DNA of 64,000 nucleotides from Nansenia antarctica (GCA_963989245.1 OZ022345.1:53133352-53197351), one strand, 5' to 3'. Positions 36,767 to 49,400 are shown, counted from the first letter of the stretch. Numbers and translations are program-made. The notes: generated by a model from the sequence alone, not told the origin.

Positions 36767-37058
36767 TCTGTTTAGCAGCGACTCATGTGACCCAGGAGAA
36801 GTCTCGAGCTGTCTCGAGTCTGTCACAGATCTAGTGACAGTAGTAGGAGAAATAGAGAAATGCACTGTAAGCTCCACTTAAACCTGCAATAATGTAGCAA
36901 AGCATTCATATACTATAGTTTGACTCTATCTAGAGGGGCAACTTTTTTTTAACCAAGAAGTAGCTGGCATTCTTTTAAGTATTCATTTAAGTAAGAGACT
37001 CATTTTCATCATGCACACACCGAGTATAGCTAAACTCAGCCACCAGAGGGCAACATTA

Positions 37059-37304
37059 CGTGATGTTAGAATTATAAGGTTCTATCTCCATTTTTGTCAA
37101 AATTGAGTTTTTTACATAATCCGATCCATTAGGTGTTTATTAATGCCTGTGTGGTGTTATTTTTAAAATGTTGACATTTTTGAGTTAGTAATTCATAAAA
37201 TACAAAGGTTCCATCTCACAGAACATAATGGAATGTAAAAACTTTGACGCTCAATATCTCTGAACTACCCTAAACGGAGATAGAACCTTATTTCTAAGCT
37301 CACG
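37059..37304 (+). mobile_element. MITE with 4-bp target duplication, copy 2
   Basis: 246 bp, about 95% like copy 1 by eye and in the same orientation. Flanked by ATTA at 37055-37058 and 37305-37308. The right TIR has a short deletion. Confidence 0.88.
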
Positions 37305-37309
37305 ATTAA

Positions 37310-37760
37310 ACATACAGTAAACAAGCATTGGTAGTAAGTTAGTTAGTAATTTGTATATCAAACTGTTCCATAGCTTCACTCCACAGATTGATATACAAAA
37401 CCCTTTCCTGGTGGTACGAATACTGTGTGTTTTGAAATTAAAAATGCCCCTTAAATTGTAACCCCCCTCTCGATCACTGAACAATTTTTGAATAGTTCCT
37501 GGTAGTAGATTATTTTTAGCTTTAAACATTAATTGTGCTGTTTGGTATGTAACAATATCTGTACATTTTAGTAATTTTGACTGTAAGAATAATGGGGTTA
37601 GTGTTCCAGATATCCGACATTGTGAATTATCCGTATTGTTCTTTTTTGGAGAATAGATAGTGAATATATTGAACTTTTGTAGTTATTGTCCCAGTTGTAT
37701 ACAGAGGTATGACTTAAGCTATTTTCATTTGATCTGGAAATAAACTGGTTTGGAATGATA
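37310..37760 (-). mobile_element. LINE fragment (reverse transcriptase C-terminal region)
   Basis: On the minus strand the frame reads TYQTAQLMFKAKNNLLPGTI and later GVKLWNSL, typical of the extreme C terminus of non-LTR retrotransposon reverse transcriptases in fish. The copy is truncated at the 5' side and broken; I could not assign the clade. MITE copy 2 borders its 3' side. Confidence 0.7.
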
Positions 37761-38247
37761 AGTTACAGATGTATGTTAATGGTTTAGAAATTCCATCAAT
37801 AACGTTTTTCACTACTGTAATATCAATGTCATTAAAGTCAGTAGACTTATTGTTTTACAATATCCATATTTCTTTCTCATCCACTGCTGTGAGAAACATT
37901 GAGTTGGGATTTCTCTCTACTAATTTATATCGATTTTCTCCAGCTGTCTCAGGATCAGGGATTTTTTCCTGCTAGGTCAGGTCAAACATGGTACATGGTA
38001 CAAACATGGTACATGGTACATGATTGGATATACTGCACGTAAATACAATCAGCTATAGATCTGGGGTCAATTCCATTTCAAGGACAATGTTTACCATAAC
38101 TGCAGTGTGCATCCATCTTTCTATCCTTCTATCTATCCATCTGCATCTGTCTGTCCTTTGATAAACCCTGTCCCTCTGATTCAGTGCCAGTGATGCTGTG
38201 AAAGGAGAGGGACTACAGGAGGGGGTGGAGTGGCTACAAGGTACAAC

Positions 38248-38249
<2 letters not shown>

Positions 38250-38304
<55 letters not shown>

Positions 38305-38321
38305 TGTGTGTGTGTGTGTGT

Positions 38322-38391
<70 letters not shown>
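38250..38391. repeat. Long (GT)n microsatellite
   Basis: About 140 bp of nearly pure GT repeats with a few interruptions, followed by a short GGGTG run. Apparent ORFs here are artefacts of the repeat. Confidence 0.95.
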
Positions 38392-38393
<2 letters not shown>

Positions 38394-38399
38394 GTGGGT

Positions 38400-39060
38400 G
38401 GGTGGATGAGTGTGCGAAAGGTTAGTTAAAATTGTATTTGTAAATTGTATTTGTTTTCGGATTAATTCTGCCACCACTATTGAAGCATTGTGTTTTTCAC
38501 TTTAGCCCTAGAACAAATTGCACAGTAAGTATCACAGTAAATTGAACTGTGTAGTGTTGTCCAGTAGTACTAACTAGAGAATGATGTTGTGGATGGGTTA
38601 AGAATAGGGGAGGGATTATTACTTTACTCTAAAACCATGGATCGGATCTGTGTAATTGACATTGACACATGGGTAGTAAGGATGGTAGACAAAAACAACT
38701 CTCCTATTCTTAATCTATACCTGTCTTGATGTTTGGTTGAGTAGTTGCATGGTCAGATCCTACTATGATAGGTAAAACAAAGTGATGTAGAAGGTAGTGT
38801 GAGCTGCTAAACTAATTGAGTTCATGATGATCTTTCTTCTCTTCGCTTTAATCTCCCAGATCATTTCAAAACAATGAAGCTATGACATCTTAGGATGGAA
38901 GATAGTCATGGAGAAAGGGACCATGGCAATTGCAGTATCGCTCGCCTGACTGTGCTTGTTCTGGAGGAATGGCAGCCAGACTTCACATTACATAGGCCTT
39001 ATACCAGTTACAGGTAACCTCTTGGACATCCAATAACTACATACAGTATCTAGCAAGTAT
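38400..39060. other. Intergenic DNA, nothing recognised
   Basis: I see no gene, repeat family or motif that I can support between the GT array and the LINE. Confidence 0.5.
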
Positions 39061-39157
39061 ATACAATAAGGCAAGGCAAGGCAAGTTTATTTGTATAGCA
39101 CATTTCATACAACAGAGGCAATTCAAAGTGCTTTACATGCATTATTTAAAAATACAG

Positions 39158-39287
39158 CAAGAGGAGCATAAGAAAATAAAAATTACAATGAATAAAAGCA
39201 AATATAAGAAGTAAATAGATAAAACATTTAAAAAGACAATAGTTAATGGAAAAAAGACATTGATAGAAGTGTTTGTGTTTAATCATA
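39158..39287. repeat. Left 130-bp direct repeat beside minisatellite
   Basis: From CAAGAGGAGC to AATCATA. It matches 39769-39898 with about three differences by eye. It is part of the L2 3' UTR. Confidence 0.9.
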
Positions 39288-39768
39288 TCCCTCTACATCC
39301 CTCTACATCCCTCCACATCCTTCTACATCCCTCCACATCCCTCTACATCCCTCTACATCCCTCCACATCCCTCCACATCCCTCTACATCCCTCTACATCC
39401 CTCTACATCCCTCCACATCCCTCTACATCCCTCTACAAACCTCTACATCCCTCCACATCCCTCTACATCCCTCTACATCCCTCCACATTCCTCTACATCT
39501 CTCTACATCCCTCTACATCCCTCCACATCCCTCTACATCCCTCCACATCCCACTACATCTCTCCACATCCCTCCACATCCCTCTACATCATCCCTCTACA
39601 TCCCTCTACACCCCTCTACATCCCTCCACATCCCTCCACATCCCTCTACATCCCTCCACATCCCTCTACATCCCTCCACATCCCTCTACATCCCTCTACA
39701 TATCTCAACATCCCTCTACATCCCTCTACACCACTCCATATTCCTCCATATCCCTCCACATCCCTCCA
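39288..39768. repeat. 10-bp minisatellite (ATCCCTCTAC / ATCCCTCCAC)
   Basis: About 48 units of a 10-bp repeat, alternating CTCTAC and CTCCAC variants. It gives long proline-rich frames on the plus strand that are not genes. Confidence 0.95.
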
Positions 39769-39898
39769 CAAGAGGAGCATAAGCAAATAAAAATTACAAT
39801 GAATAAAAGCAAATATATGAAGTAAATAGATAAAACATTTAAAAAGACAATAGTTAATGGAAAAAATACATTGATAGAAGTGTTTGTGTTTAATCATA
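39769..39898. repeat. Right 130-bp direct repeat beside minisatellite
   Basis: Second copy of the L2 3' UTR segment. It continues directly into the LINE coding end. Confidence 0.9.
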
Positions 39899-40400
39899 AC
39901 TGGTGCAAAACATGAAGGTTTTTAGCTTAGATTTAAATATTTTAAGGGTTTGGGCCTGTTTGATTTCTTCAGGGAGTTTGTTCCAGGAGCATGCAGCAGC
40001 GTGACTGAAAGCTGCTGCACCGTGTTTTGTTTTTACTCTTGGAATTATTAACTGATTTGTCTCAGCTGACCTTAGGGACCTTGCGGGAATATAGGGTGGG
40101 AGGAGATCTGATATGTATTTTGGTCCAAGACCATTTTGTGATTTGTATGTAATTAGGAGGATTTTGAATTCAATTCTCTGAGAGACTGGTAGCCAGTGCA
40201 GGGATCTCAGGATTGGTGTAATGTGTTCAAATTTCTTTGTTTTTGTTAGGACCCTAGCAGCGGCGTTTTGGATGAGCTGCAATTTACGAACAGCTCCTTT
40301 AGATAGGCCTGTTAGTAGACCATTACAATAATCAAGTCTACTCGAAACAAATGCATGGATGAGTTTTTCAAGGTCTTGCATGAAACCTGAAACATGAAAC

Positions 40401-41209
40401 CTCTCATTCTTGTTATGTTTTTCAGGTGATAGTAGGCTGATTTAGTTATTGAGTTTATGTGGCTGTTGAAATATAAAAACACATTTGCAGTATAAAGAGT
40501 TTATTCTGAATTGTCAATTATGTTAATAGACAGACCAATATACCATTTATTAGAAGTTTAAAGCAAGTCTCTGAGGCTGGTGGTCAGTCCTTTTGGTGAT
40601 ACAATAGAAACAATGCAATAGAAACAATGCAAATTGACTTGAGTAAATGCCATTTTAACACATTTGCCAATACAGAAGCTGACTGATTTAATATGAATAA
40701 ATATCACAGCATATTTCATGGCATAAAAAACAAGCAGTGACAAATACAATTGAGAAAATGTTTGAGAAGGTAGAACTGTTTTCAACAGAATACATACAGT
40801 ATATACAGGCCATGCCCACATTTGAAAGCACACTTAAGTGATTTTACCAATGAATTCAATGCTGTGACCATGTTCACAATGGTCCATGTTCACAGTAAGT
40901 TGCTCAGCAGAACTTGACATCACACCTGGGGAATTGGCGTAGAAGGGAACAACTTAACTACCATGCACCAGATATGTACTGTAAATACAACACCAATGAA
41001 CACTTCCCCTCTCAAAAAACACAGAATGAACACGAGTGGTACCCTATGTACTACCTTATTGACTCATCACAGCCTACAGTAACTCATCACAGCCTACAGT
41101 AAAGGGCTCTCCAAACTCATCACAGCTGGCTGAAGTGCGTGCTGCAGATGACTTATCAATCTCCCCATCGCAACTGCCTAAACTGCACTCCACAGTCGCC
41201 AGGGCGATC
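40401..41209 (-). other. fbxo47 3' UTR and spacer
   Basis: Plus-strand TTTATT words at 40500-40505 and about 40545 give possible minus-strand AATAAA signals. A 20-bp tandem duplication (ACTCATCACAGCCTACAGTA) lies at about 41061-41100. No gene was seen otherwise. Confidence 0.45.
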
Positions 41210-44200
41210 TCACTCTTTTGTGAGGAACATGTAGAGAAACACAGTGTGGAAGTGAGCACTGGCGTTGAGGAGGCTGCAGAAGCTCCGGAAGATCTCCAAG
41301 TCTTCTTGATCGTTATCTGTGACAAGATCGTTGACAGTTAGAAATCCGCATATGTCTACTTATTTTAACTGTTTTTCTATTAATGTGTTCCCAAATAATA
41401 TGCCCTTAACTTTAAGATTATTTTAGTGCTACAAAGCTTGAAGGAATCTGGACCCTGATCTGATACGATAGTCTAAGTGCCTATAACAACTCACCAGCCA
41501 CCATAATCTCGTACATCTCCAAGGCAACGTCTGAGAACATGTTTTCCACTGCCTGGATGAAGGACCACTTGTCAGCAGAGGAGGAGAACACCTCACACAC
41601 CTGCTGCACCATCTTGACGGACCAGTTCATGCAGTACCCGTCCATCTCACACACCTGAGAGGGGTAACCAGAAATGTCAGTAGCTCAGGCCGGTTCAGGC
41701 AGTACCTTCCGTTAAGTGGGCACAAAATGGGGGAAATGTGTCTCTTAGGTTAAAAGATACCGGAACCCTAGAGCAGATAATAAAGTTATTTAGCAGCAGT
41801 GACTGACCAGTGTGAGGTACACAATGAGTCGTGAGCTCTCAAACAGGCGTCCATTGAGGGCCTTGCTGGCCAGCACGCTGTAGCACACGCTGTTCCCACA
41901 CAGGAACAACAGACGAGCCACATTCTCCATGTGCCATGCCTGGGGAAGGACTGGAGGCCAACAGAACCAGCACAAAACAAAACAACTGTCATTCATACAC
42001 ACAGCATTCACACTTTACATTAACATTTTTGACATTTAGCAGACGCCTTTATCCAAAGCGACTTACAAGCGCAGTACATTTATCGCAAAGATAATCTGGC
42101 CGATTTTGGCCCAATTTCCCCCCTTCCGACCAAGGACAGCAAACGCCCGATTATCGGATGGCTCTAAAGATTATCCTACAAGATTATCCTGTGGTGTGAG
42201 GTGTGTTAAGAGTCAATTTCTCCCGACAATCTGCTCGGAAAATGGTCGGGGCCAACGATCGTAAATATTAGACGTGTTCAATATTTACGATCAAAAGTCT
42301 TCTTGTCTGTGGTCAAAACTGACAACTCCCAAGTCCGATTGTGACGTGGAATGGAATGTAGCCAATCAAGAAGCCAGCTGACTGACGCGTCTTCTTCTTT
42401 TCGTTCTTCTGCACTTTATTTTCCCTGTAGCACATGTCTGCCTCTACAGGTCAGTCAGGGTACTACTGCCCTGTTCACACGAGACTCCAGACTGTCGGAG
42501 GACAGATCTTTATGCATGTGGTTGTATATTGGAGCACACCACACACAATACGATCAAGACTGTTCAATCCATGATTTTTTATCTTCATGTGTGGGGTCTC
42601 TCTCAGATAATCAGAAAATCCTTATATGTGTACCAGGCTTAAGGTAAGTGAATCATCTATACATCAGTCATCATCACACATGATGGTGCACTCACCATTT
42701 GCTTAGTGAAATCTATAATCCTATGGTAATGGTACATACTGTACGTGTGGACTGACCAGACATACAGTATATACAGTATACAGACAAAAGAGTGTAAAAG
42801 GTTTGTCTACCATTCCTGGGTGTGTAAAATATAATCATTCAAAGTTGCCAAGTCCTCTGGGCCACTGCAGTTACCTATGAGCTCCTCCAGGATGGCCATT
42901 ATTGTGTCGCTGGTCCAATCTTTGGCTTCCAGGTCGCTGTGTAGCAGGATGAGAGCCTTGGCCAGGTCGGACTGGGCCACCCAAGCACGCCGCTGCTCCT
43001 GCCAGCCTAGCGAACCTGGAAAGAACATTCCCTTACACTACACATACACTTTGCCTTGCAACTCTGGCCAACCAAAAAACAAGCATTTCATTTGTTATTA
43101 TTAACATTTTACTTATTTTTTTACCATGTAATTACTAACAAGTGATTTATATACTGTACAAAAGTGCAACCAGTTTTTTTAAGGTAGAAACCGAGAAGGC
43201 CCATGTTGTCCCTCTCACCGTCTGGTAGCAGTGGTCCGTAGAGGATGAACAGCAGCCGGGCTTGGCTGACAATGGGCCAGGGTTTCAGGATGCGGGTCAG
43301 CCAGAACAGAGTGTCCTTGCTGTTCTTCCAGGGGTCCAACAGAACCTGTCTGCAGAACAGACGGATCTGTTGCTCCAACAGCTGACATGAACCTGAGGGA
43401 GAAAAAAGACATACGGATCACTCACGTCTCTCACACTCTTTCAATTAGCCTTTTTGTTTGTTTCTCTCTCTCTCTCTTATAGGGACAGACACTCACCTGG
43501 CTTTCCTGTGACCACTGACATGATTTTCTGGGGTAGATTTGTGAAGTCGCACAGGAAGTTGAAAACTCTGTGACACTCCATCTCATGCCAGCCGGCTATC
43601 AATGTCTGTCAGTCAAACATTAACCATCTCAATACAGGATTCAGCCTTTGATATTAAATTGTCTGATGTTCTTTGTAACTAGGCTCTCACCTGTAGAAAT
43701 GCTCCATAGCTGGAGAGGCCTCGGCATTGCACTGATATAATGCACTCTTCCATCATGAAGCAAGGAACCTGAGTGGGAGGTAACAACTGTGTTAGTCTAA
43801 GTAAGGTTAACTAGAAAATAACAATCTATTCAATGTTGTCAACTGTTTGGTTTGTTTAGAAATGTGAGAATGTTTGTAGAGCACACACAGCTAAACATTG
43901 CCTCATCTGTCCTCCCTCACCTCTCTGTCTTACCTGTGAAAACTTGCTATATATGAACGTTAGCCTATCCTTTGTTGGCAACACGAGGGTACATCTCTTG
44001 AACAATAAACCTGAAACAATGAGCAAAAACAACAAGAATGTAACATAGTGACTATATTTGCCAACCAGGACCACTTGCTTTCCTCATCGGACCCCCTATG
44101 AAAGGAGATAGAAATAATACTTTGGTCTATCTACCTGATAAAGAATTACAGCAGAAATAATGTGGCTCTGAATATTAGTTTATTATAAACATGTGTGTTC

Positions 44201-44796
44201 TTGGCCAACCAACTAAGTAAAATAAAGGTAAATTAATCAAATAAAGCTGTTGAGGAGCCTCTCACCCAGCGATGTGTAGTGTTCTAGTGAGGACACCTCG
44301 GTGGAGTGATGAGACCCCTGTACGATGTTCCTATTCCTCCAGGTCTGAGTGGAGACATAGCCCATGATGTGGCGACCAATGGCCTTGGACACCATGCTCA
44401 ACACACTGATCTGCAACACTTTACCACAACAAACAATGAGGCAGGGAGAAACATCTGATTAATTCAGATGCACGTCATTGGAGCTATACATATTTAAGAC
44501 CATTTAGTACCCAGCCCCTGGTAACGGCTTCAATCAGAATAGTTCAGCCTCATAGATATGTCTCATCTAAATAATCATAATTCACCCATCCTGAAAAATG
44601 TCCAAAGCAAACAGAACCCACCAGAGAGTCTGTCCAGGATCATGTCAAAGACCTCGGGGGCCAGCTGCTCAAAGAAACAGTCGCTGGCCCGAACCTGACG
44701 AACCTGACTGCGGGTGGTCATGGTCCTGACGGGATACGGCCGGCGTCTGCGGTGATACTTGTGGGTCACTGTGAATTTCCTTGTCACATTCAACAT
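41210..44796 (-). CDS. fbxo47: F-box only protein 47
   Basis: Substrate adaptor of SCF ubiquitin ligases; in vertebrates it is germline-enriched and needed for meiotic prophase (family knowledge). Coding exons in gene order: 44796-44622, 44418-44266, 44010-43934, 43768-43691, 43605-43497, 43392-43219, 43015-42875, 41950-41808, 41654-41495, 41316-41210. Total 1317 bp, 438 residues (human about 450). F-box at about residues 43-75 (QLAPEVFDMILDRLS). Typical FBXO47 blocks follow: LLFKRCTLVLPTKDRL, AGWHEMECHRVFNFLCD and FWLTRILKPWP. The frame is kept only if exon 2 starts at a weak AAAG acceptor (44419) rather than at the CAG 8 bases further on. A 1-kb intron (41951-42874) holds a repeat insertion. 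Confidence 0.93.
42010..42660. mobile_element. Unclassified repeat insertion in fbxo47 intron
   Basis: It begins with TTTAGCAGACGCCTTTATCC, a very common dispersed fish repeat word, and continues into a stretch with unlike composition (several GATTATC and CGATCGT words) resembling non-autonomous DNA transposons. Clear ends and duplications were not found. Confidence 0.45.
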
Positions 44797-45170
44797 AATA
44801 ACTGGAATACTGTCAAGCCTTTATTGTCCCACAAATAATCTAGAAGCGAAAGGAAATAGCTAGTTAGTTAAACTTGGTGGTTAGCCACAAACTGAAAAGT
44901 TGCTGGCTAGGATAGCTGCATGAACTTAACCAGCTGAGGAATGGCACGTGTCAATAAACCATTGAAATTGTTGCCTTACTGAGCTTTAAATGCTCCTTCA
45001 CATGCTGTTATGTGTTCAGGTAAATATTGACACCACTGACATGAGACAATATAATATATTATATCTAAACTAAAGTCACAAACAGTTTTACCTCAGCCGG
45101 CGAGCCGCTATTGAGCTTGTGTGTTGCACAGTTCCTGCTCCCTCGCGAGGACACTCGCTGAACAACAAGG
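44797..45170 (-). promoter_or_regulatory. fbxo47: fbxo47 upstream region
   Basis: Presumed 5' UTR and promoter. No TATA box or other definite element was identified. A 138-bp MITE starts at 45171. Confidence 0.35.
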
Positions 45171-45308
45171 GGTGCGTTCGTAAAAACGCTCTGGAAATCT
45201 GATCAGCACTCGTGGAATGCCTGTTGTCCAATCAAATTACTTGGTCCGTTTATGACGTTGAACCCAGTGTGCGTTCCGGCGCTCTCAGAGCAAATGTACG
45301 AACGCACC
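45171..45308. mobile_element. Short MITE (GGTGCGTTCGTA ends)
   Basis: 138 bp with perfect 12-bp inverted ends GGTGCGTTCGTA / TACGAACGCACC. CAAGG occurs directly on both sides (45166-45170 and 45309-45313). No ORF. It looks like a deletion derivative of a GGGTGCGTTCGTA-type fish transposon. Confidence 0.78.
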
Positions 45309-45313
45309 CAAGG

Positions 45314-46054
45314 AGCGCTACCGCGAAATACGATCAGCTCGCGCCGTCATCTTGATTGAGAATGTTTATTTTGGTCCCCTATGCAATTCATAGGGGACAA
45401 TTTATAACACTAGGACCAAAAAGGTGTAGGCTGAAGCTGTGGCTTATTCCCAGCCAGCAGAGAATGTTCCCACAACATTGGCTAACATTCCCTACAAGTT
45501 CTGCTAATGTTTTAAAGAAAACGTTTTCATCTAATGTTCAAAGAGCATTTTTAGGATGTTTACCATTTCAAATAATGTTCTTATAACGTTAAATGTTAAC
45601 AAAGTAAGAACGTTTTAGGTGCAACTGTAACCGATGTGTTTATTTAATTTATATTTCTCCAAGAATCCTTTTTGCTTTTTACTAATGTTTTATTGTTGGT
45701 ATTCATGTATGTATCGTTTCTGTGTATTATTTATTTTGGGAGCTTTTAATTTATTAAGTTGTGACCTTTGACACCTTTACTTTCATTTCCGGTTCCGTTA
45801 TGCTTCGCGGTAATTCTCTTCAGACGGCAATGAGCCATGATGAGGAGAGGTGTGTCGTGAGAGCCAGTGTATGCTGTGAATGCTCATTCTATTTCTGTGT
45901 GCAACAGGTGTGTGTATGCAACAGAATAAACCCCTCTACTGTCCGGCAAGAAGTTGTCCGTCTCAATTGTTAACACAACGCAGAGATCCAGTGTGTCAGC
46001 CAGTAACAAAGAGGGTCATGCACAATATCTCTGATGCATTGACTTCAGACATGC
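45314..46054. other. Intergenic DNA, nothing recognised
   Basis: Short scattered frames only, none with a family match. There are several CATTxxxTAATGTT-like words at 45470-45600 that resemble a degenerate tandem. Confidence 0.5.
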
Positions 46055-46059
46055 TCCTG

Positions 46060-46241
46060 TGTGGTATTCTGTAGTAAGAAAGTAGTTAGGAAATCATGAG
46101 ACCGGGAGACACGCAGCTGCTGTTCACTTCGCACGTTTATTCAACTTCTCTCTTAACATCCGTAAGTGCATACATCACTTCCGTCACTGCATACATCACT
46201 AGCATACTAGCGCCCACTGGCGGTATAAACAGGACACAACA
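46060..46241 (-). repeat. Gypsy 3' LTR
   Basis: 182 bp, TGTGGTATTC...GACACAACA on the plus strand. The same as 50495-50676. Confidence 0.95.
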
Positions 46242-46486
46242 TTTCCCCCTTTCGTACAGGAATTACAGTACTCAAAGAATGCAATATTCTGTAGACTGGT
46301 GTCAGTACAATTGAAATAAAATGAAAACGAAGGAAATGAAAATGAATGAATCAGCATAATGAATAACAACAATAAACAGTTTATGACAGTGAAACATGAA
46401 ATGAACATTCACTTTTGTCATTGCATTGTAGGACCTTTTTTTACTAAGTTAGAACCGTGTTCTATCCTACCCTTTTAGTACGTTCT

Positions 46487-49400
46487 CTACGGCACAAAGT
46501 CTACCAGCCACCTAGGTGGGTTTCTGACTCTAAGGTTCCTTCTTGGACCTGGTTCGTTAAACACATTCTCTGTCTCGGGCACCATGAACTCCTCTAGCTC
46601 AATCTCCTTTTCACCACTGGTGCCAGACAGAGCATCCTTGGGGAAGCGTGTAAGCTTGGATGCATTCCATTTTCGACCATCACTGAGCAGGTATGTATTC
46701 TGTCCTGCTTTACTAACTACTGTCAGCGGTTCTGTGAATCTTGATGATCCCTTTTTTACATGCTCCGGTCTGCGGACACGTACGGTGTCATTCCCTTGGA
46801 ACATGGGCACTTTCGCTCCCCTCATTCTGTCTGTGTACTCCTTACTCTCCTGTTGCTTGCGTCTCACTGTCTCCTGCACTTTCTCATGTGACTTAGTTTG
46901 GTGTGAGACAGGGAGGACATTTAGTTTTGTACGCATCTTTCTGTTCCTCAGCAACTCAAAGGGAGTAGCTCCTGTAGTAGCATGCGGCGTAGCGCGATAG
47001 TTCAGTAAGAACTCTGTTACTGCATGTTTCCATGGCTTGTGCATTCTCTCAGCCGTCTGAATACACTCTTTGAGAACTCGATTAAATCTCTCAATAGCCC
47101 CGTTGGCTCTTGGATAATAAACACTGGAACGCAGGTGCTTTATCTCTCTCTCTCCCAGAAAGCTTGCAAAAGCCTGGGAGGTAAACTGACATCCGTTGTC
47201 AGAGACCAGGAAGGAAGGGTTACCTTCACGACTAAACACTGTAGTCAAGAAGCTAATAACCGCCTCTGTAGTTACAGTAGAGACAAACGCCACCTCTGGC
47301 CACTTACTGTAATAGTCTGTGAGTGTAATAGCATAACGGCAGTCCCATGTCGCACAGTCAAAGGGACCAACAATGTCAATGGCCACCTTCTCCCATGGTC
47401 CACCTGGCAGTTCCACTGGGGTAAGTGGTGCAGGCGCAGTTTTGGCTGTTTTGTCATTGTATTGACAGGGTACACATGAGCCTACTAATGTCTGGACACA
47501 TCTGTCCATTTGCGGCCACCAATATAGCTCTCGTAGTCTCTGTTTAGTACGCACTATTCCCTGATGCGCTTCATGAGCTAAATTTACAACTTTAGACCGT
47601 AGTGTAGTAGGAACCACCACCCGGTCGGGGCCTCTCATGACAAGTAGTTCATCCACAGCCAGTTCATCTCTCACTCTAAAATATGGAGCAAGTTCCTTTG
47701 TCACATTCTTACTGCATTTTGGCCAACCTTTCTGTATCTGCTGTCTCAGTTGAGTCAGTTCAGGACAGGCCTCACAGGCAGCAGTGAACTCGGTCACAGA
47801 TATGGCATGTGAGGAACCTGTGAACACAGTAGCCACCATGTCTGGCTCCTCCTCCACCTCTCCTGTCGAAGGCAGAGGGAGTCTGGACAAGCAGTCAGCA
47901 GTCACATTACGTTTCCCTGGATGGTAAGTGACATCATAAGTAAAGCATAGTAGACGTGCAGACCATCTCGCTATTCTCAGACCTGCGCGACCCGTACCCC
48001 TGGAAGTGAGTAGGGTTGTCAACGCTGGGTGGTCTGTGCGTAGGACAAAACGATGTCCCCACAGGTAGGTTCTCCACCTTTCCACCGCCCAAACGCATGC
48101 CAGCGCCTCACGCTCGACGGTAGAGTACTTTCTCTCTGCAGGAGAAAGTGTCCTGGACGCAAAAGCTATGGTTCTCTCTGTATTGTCTGGGTGAATCTGG
48201 CTCATTACAGCCCCCAATCCATAGTTAGAAGCATCGGTAGTGACATAAGTAGGTAACTCAGGATCATATAATGCTAAGGTAGGACTCTCAGTAATCAGTC
48301 TCTTAACCTCAGTAAAACTGGACTCTGCATCCGCTGTCCATTCAAACTTAGTGTCAGTAGATTCCCTGAGTGTAGCACGTAGCGGTTCCACCACAGTAGA
48401 GAAGTCAGGTATGAATTTACTATACCACGATGCAAGTCCTAGGAAGGACCGTAGGGAGGATGTGTCGTGCGGGGCAGGCGCGTTCGCCACAGCACTGACC
48501 CCGTCTTGGTCAGGATGAAGACCATCTTTGGACACAGTGTGGCCCAGGAAGCGCAGAGCTTTCTGGTTGAACTTACACTTGTGCATGTTCAGTTTAAGTC
48601 CCACTTCATTTAGAGCATGTAGCACTCTCCGTAGGCTGACATCGTGATCCTGCTGTGTGATGCCGTAGCAAATCACATCATCCAGGTAGGCCTGTACGCC
48701 TGGCAGGCCTGTCAGTACAGTCGACATCATTTTCTGAAAAGCTGAAGGAGCAGAAGCGAGGCCAAATGGCACTCGGCAGAAACGAAAGAGACCCTCATGC
48801 GTGATAAACGCAGTTAAATCACGGCTATCTGGATGCAATGGCAACTGGTGATACGCAGAGGCTAAGTCTATAGTAGAAAAGACTGTGGCTCCACGGAGCT
48901 CAGCGAACAGTTCATCCATGTGCGGTAAGGGATGACAGTCACTGATGATTGCCTTATTAGGTTCTCTGAGGTCAACACACAGGCGAGGCTTTCCTCCCCC
49001 CTTTCTCTGGGTCACAACTATAGGGGAAACCCATGGAGATGCGTCTATACGTTCTATAACGCCTTTTTCCTGTAGATCTGCGAGCTCATCGGTCACAGCC
49101 TGCCTCACTGAGAACGGAAGCCTCCTCAGTTTCTGCTGTACTGGCACAGCATCTGGTTTAACCTGTATTTTGTGCATAAAACCTTTTGCACACCCTAACT
49201 CCTGTACTAGAACCTCTGGTTCGGTCTGTGGAGTGGTACTCTGTACAGTAGGTGCTCGGAGCACAGTAGGAGAGCTAGCAGAGCTAACAGTAATAATTTT
49301 GTTACCCTCAATGCACATCTGCAATGCTACAAATAAATCTAGTCCCAGCAATGCATTTCCTGATTCAACCACTATCAATGAACCTGTAACTGAATGTCCA

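Larger units (their letters stand above)
39063..40400 (-). mobile_element. L2-type LINE, 5'-truncated, with an inserted minisatellite
   Basis: On the minus strand a 163-codon frame (40381-39890) carries the reverse transcriptase end: SSRLDYCNGLLTGLSKGAVR, LIQNAAARVLT and SLHWLPV motifs, then a C-terminal region ending before a stop. This is the classic fish L2/Maui signature. The 3' UTR follows to about 39063 and ends in the TTTGTATAGCACATTTCATAC-type tail and an AAGGC tandem. The 3' UTR is split by a minisatellite (39288-39768) between duplicated segments. Confidence 0.82.

Noticed and set aside
38181..38477. Cys-Val / His-Thr repeat frames
   Set aside because: Translation of the (GT)n array.
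39260..39790. Long proline/serine/histidine-rich frames over the 10-bp repeat
   Set aside because: They exist in several frames only because the 10-bp unit lacks stops; the tract is a minisatellite within a LINE.
44575..44640. A 31-base mini-intron or 5-base microexon after fbxo47 exon 1
   Set aside because: GT...CAG signals are present, but the intron would be below a workable size, and the phase is solved better by the acceptor at 44419.
33584..46054. A TCEANC gene expected from human synteny
   Set aside because: I looked for a frame resembling a TFIIS N-terminal/central domain between rab9a and egfl6 and noticed none.
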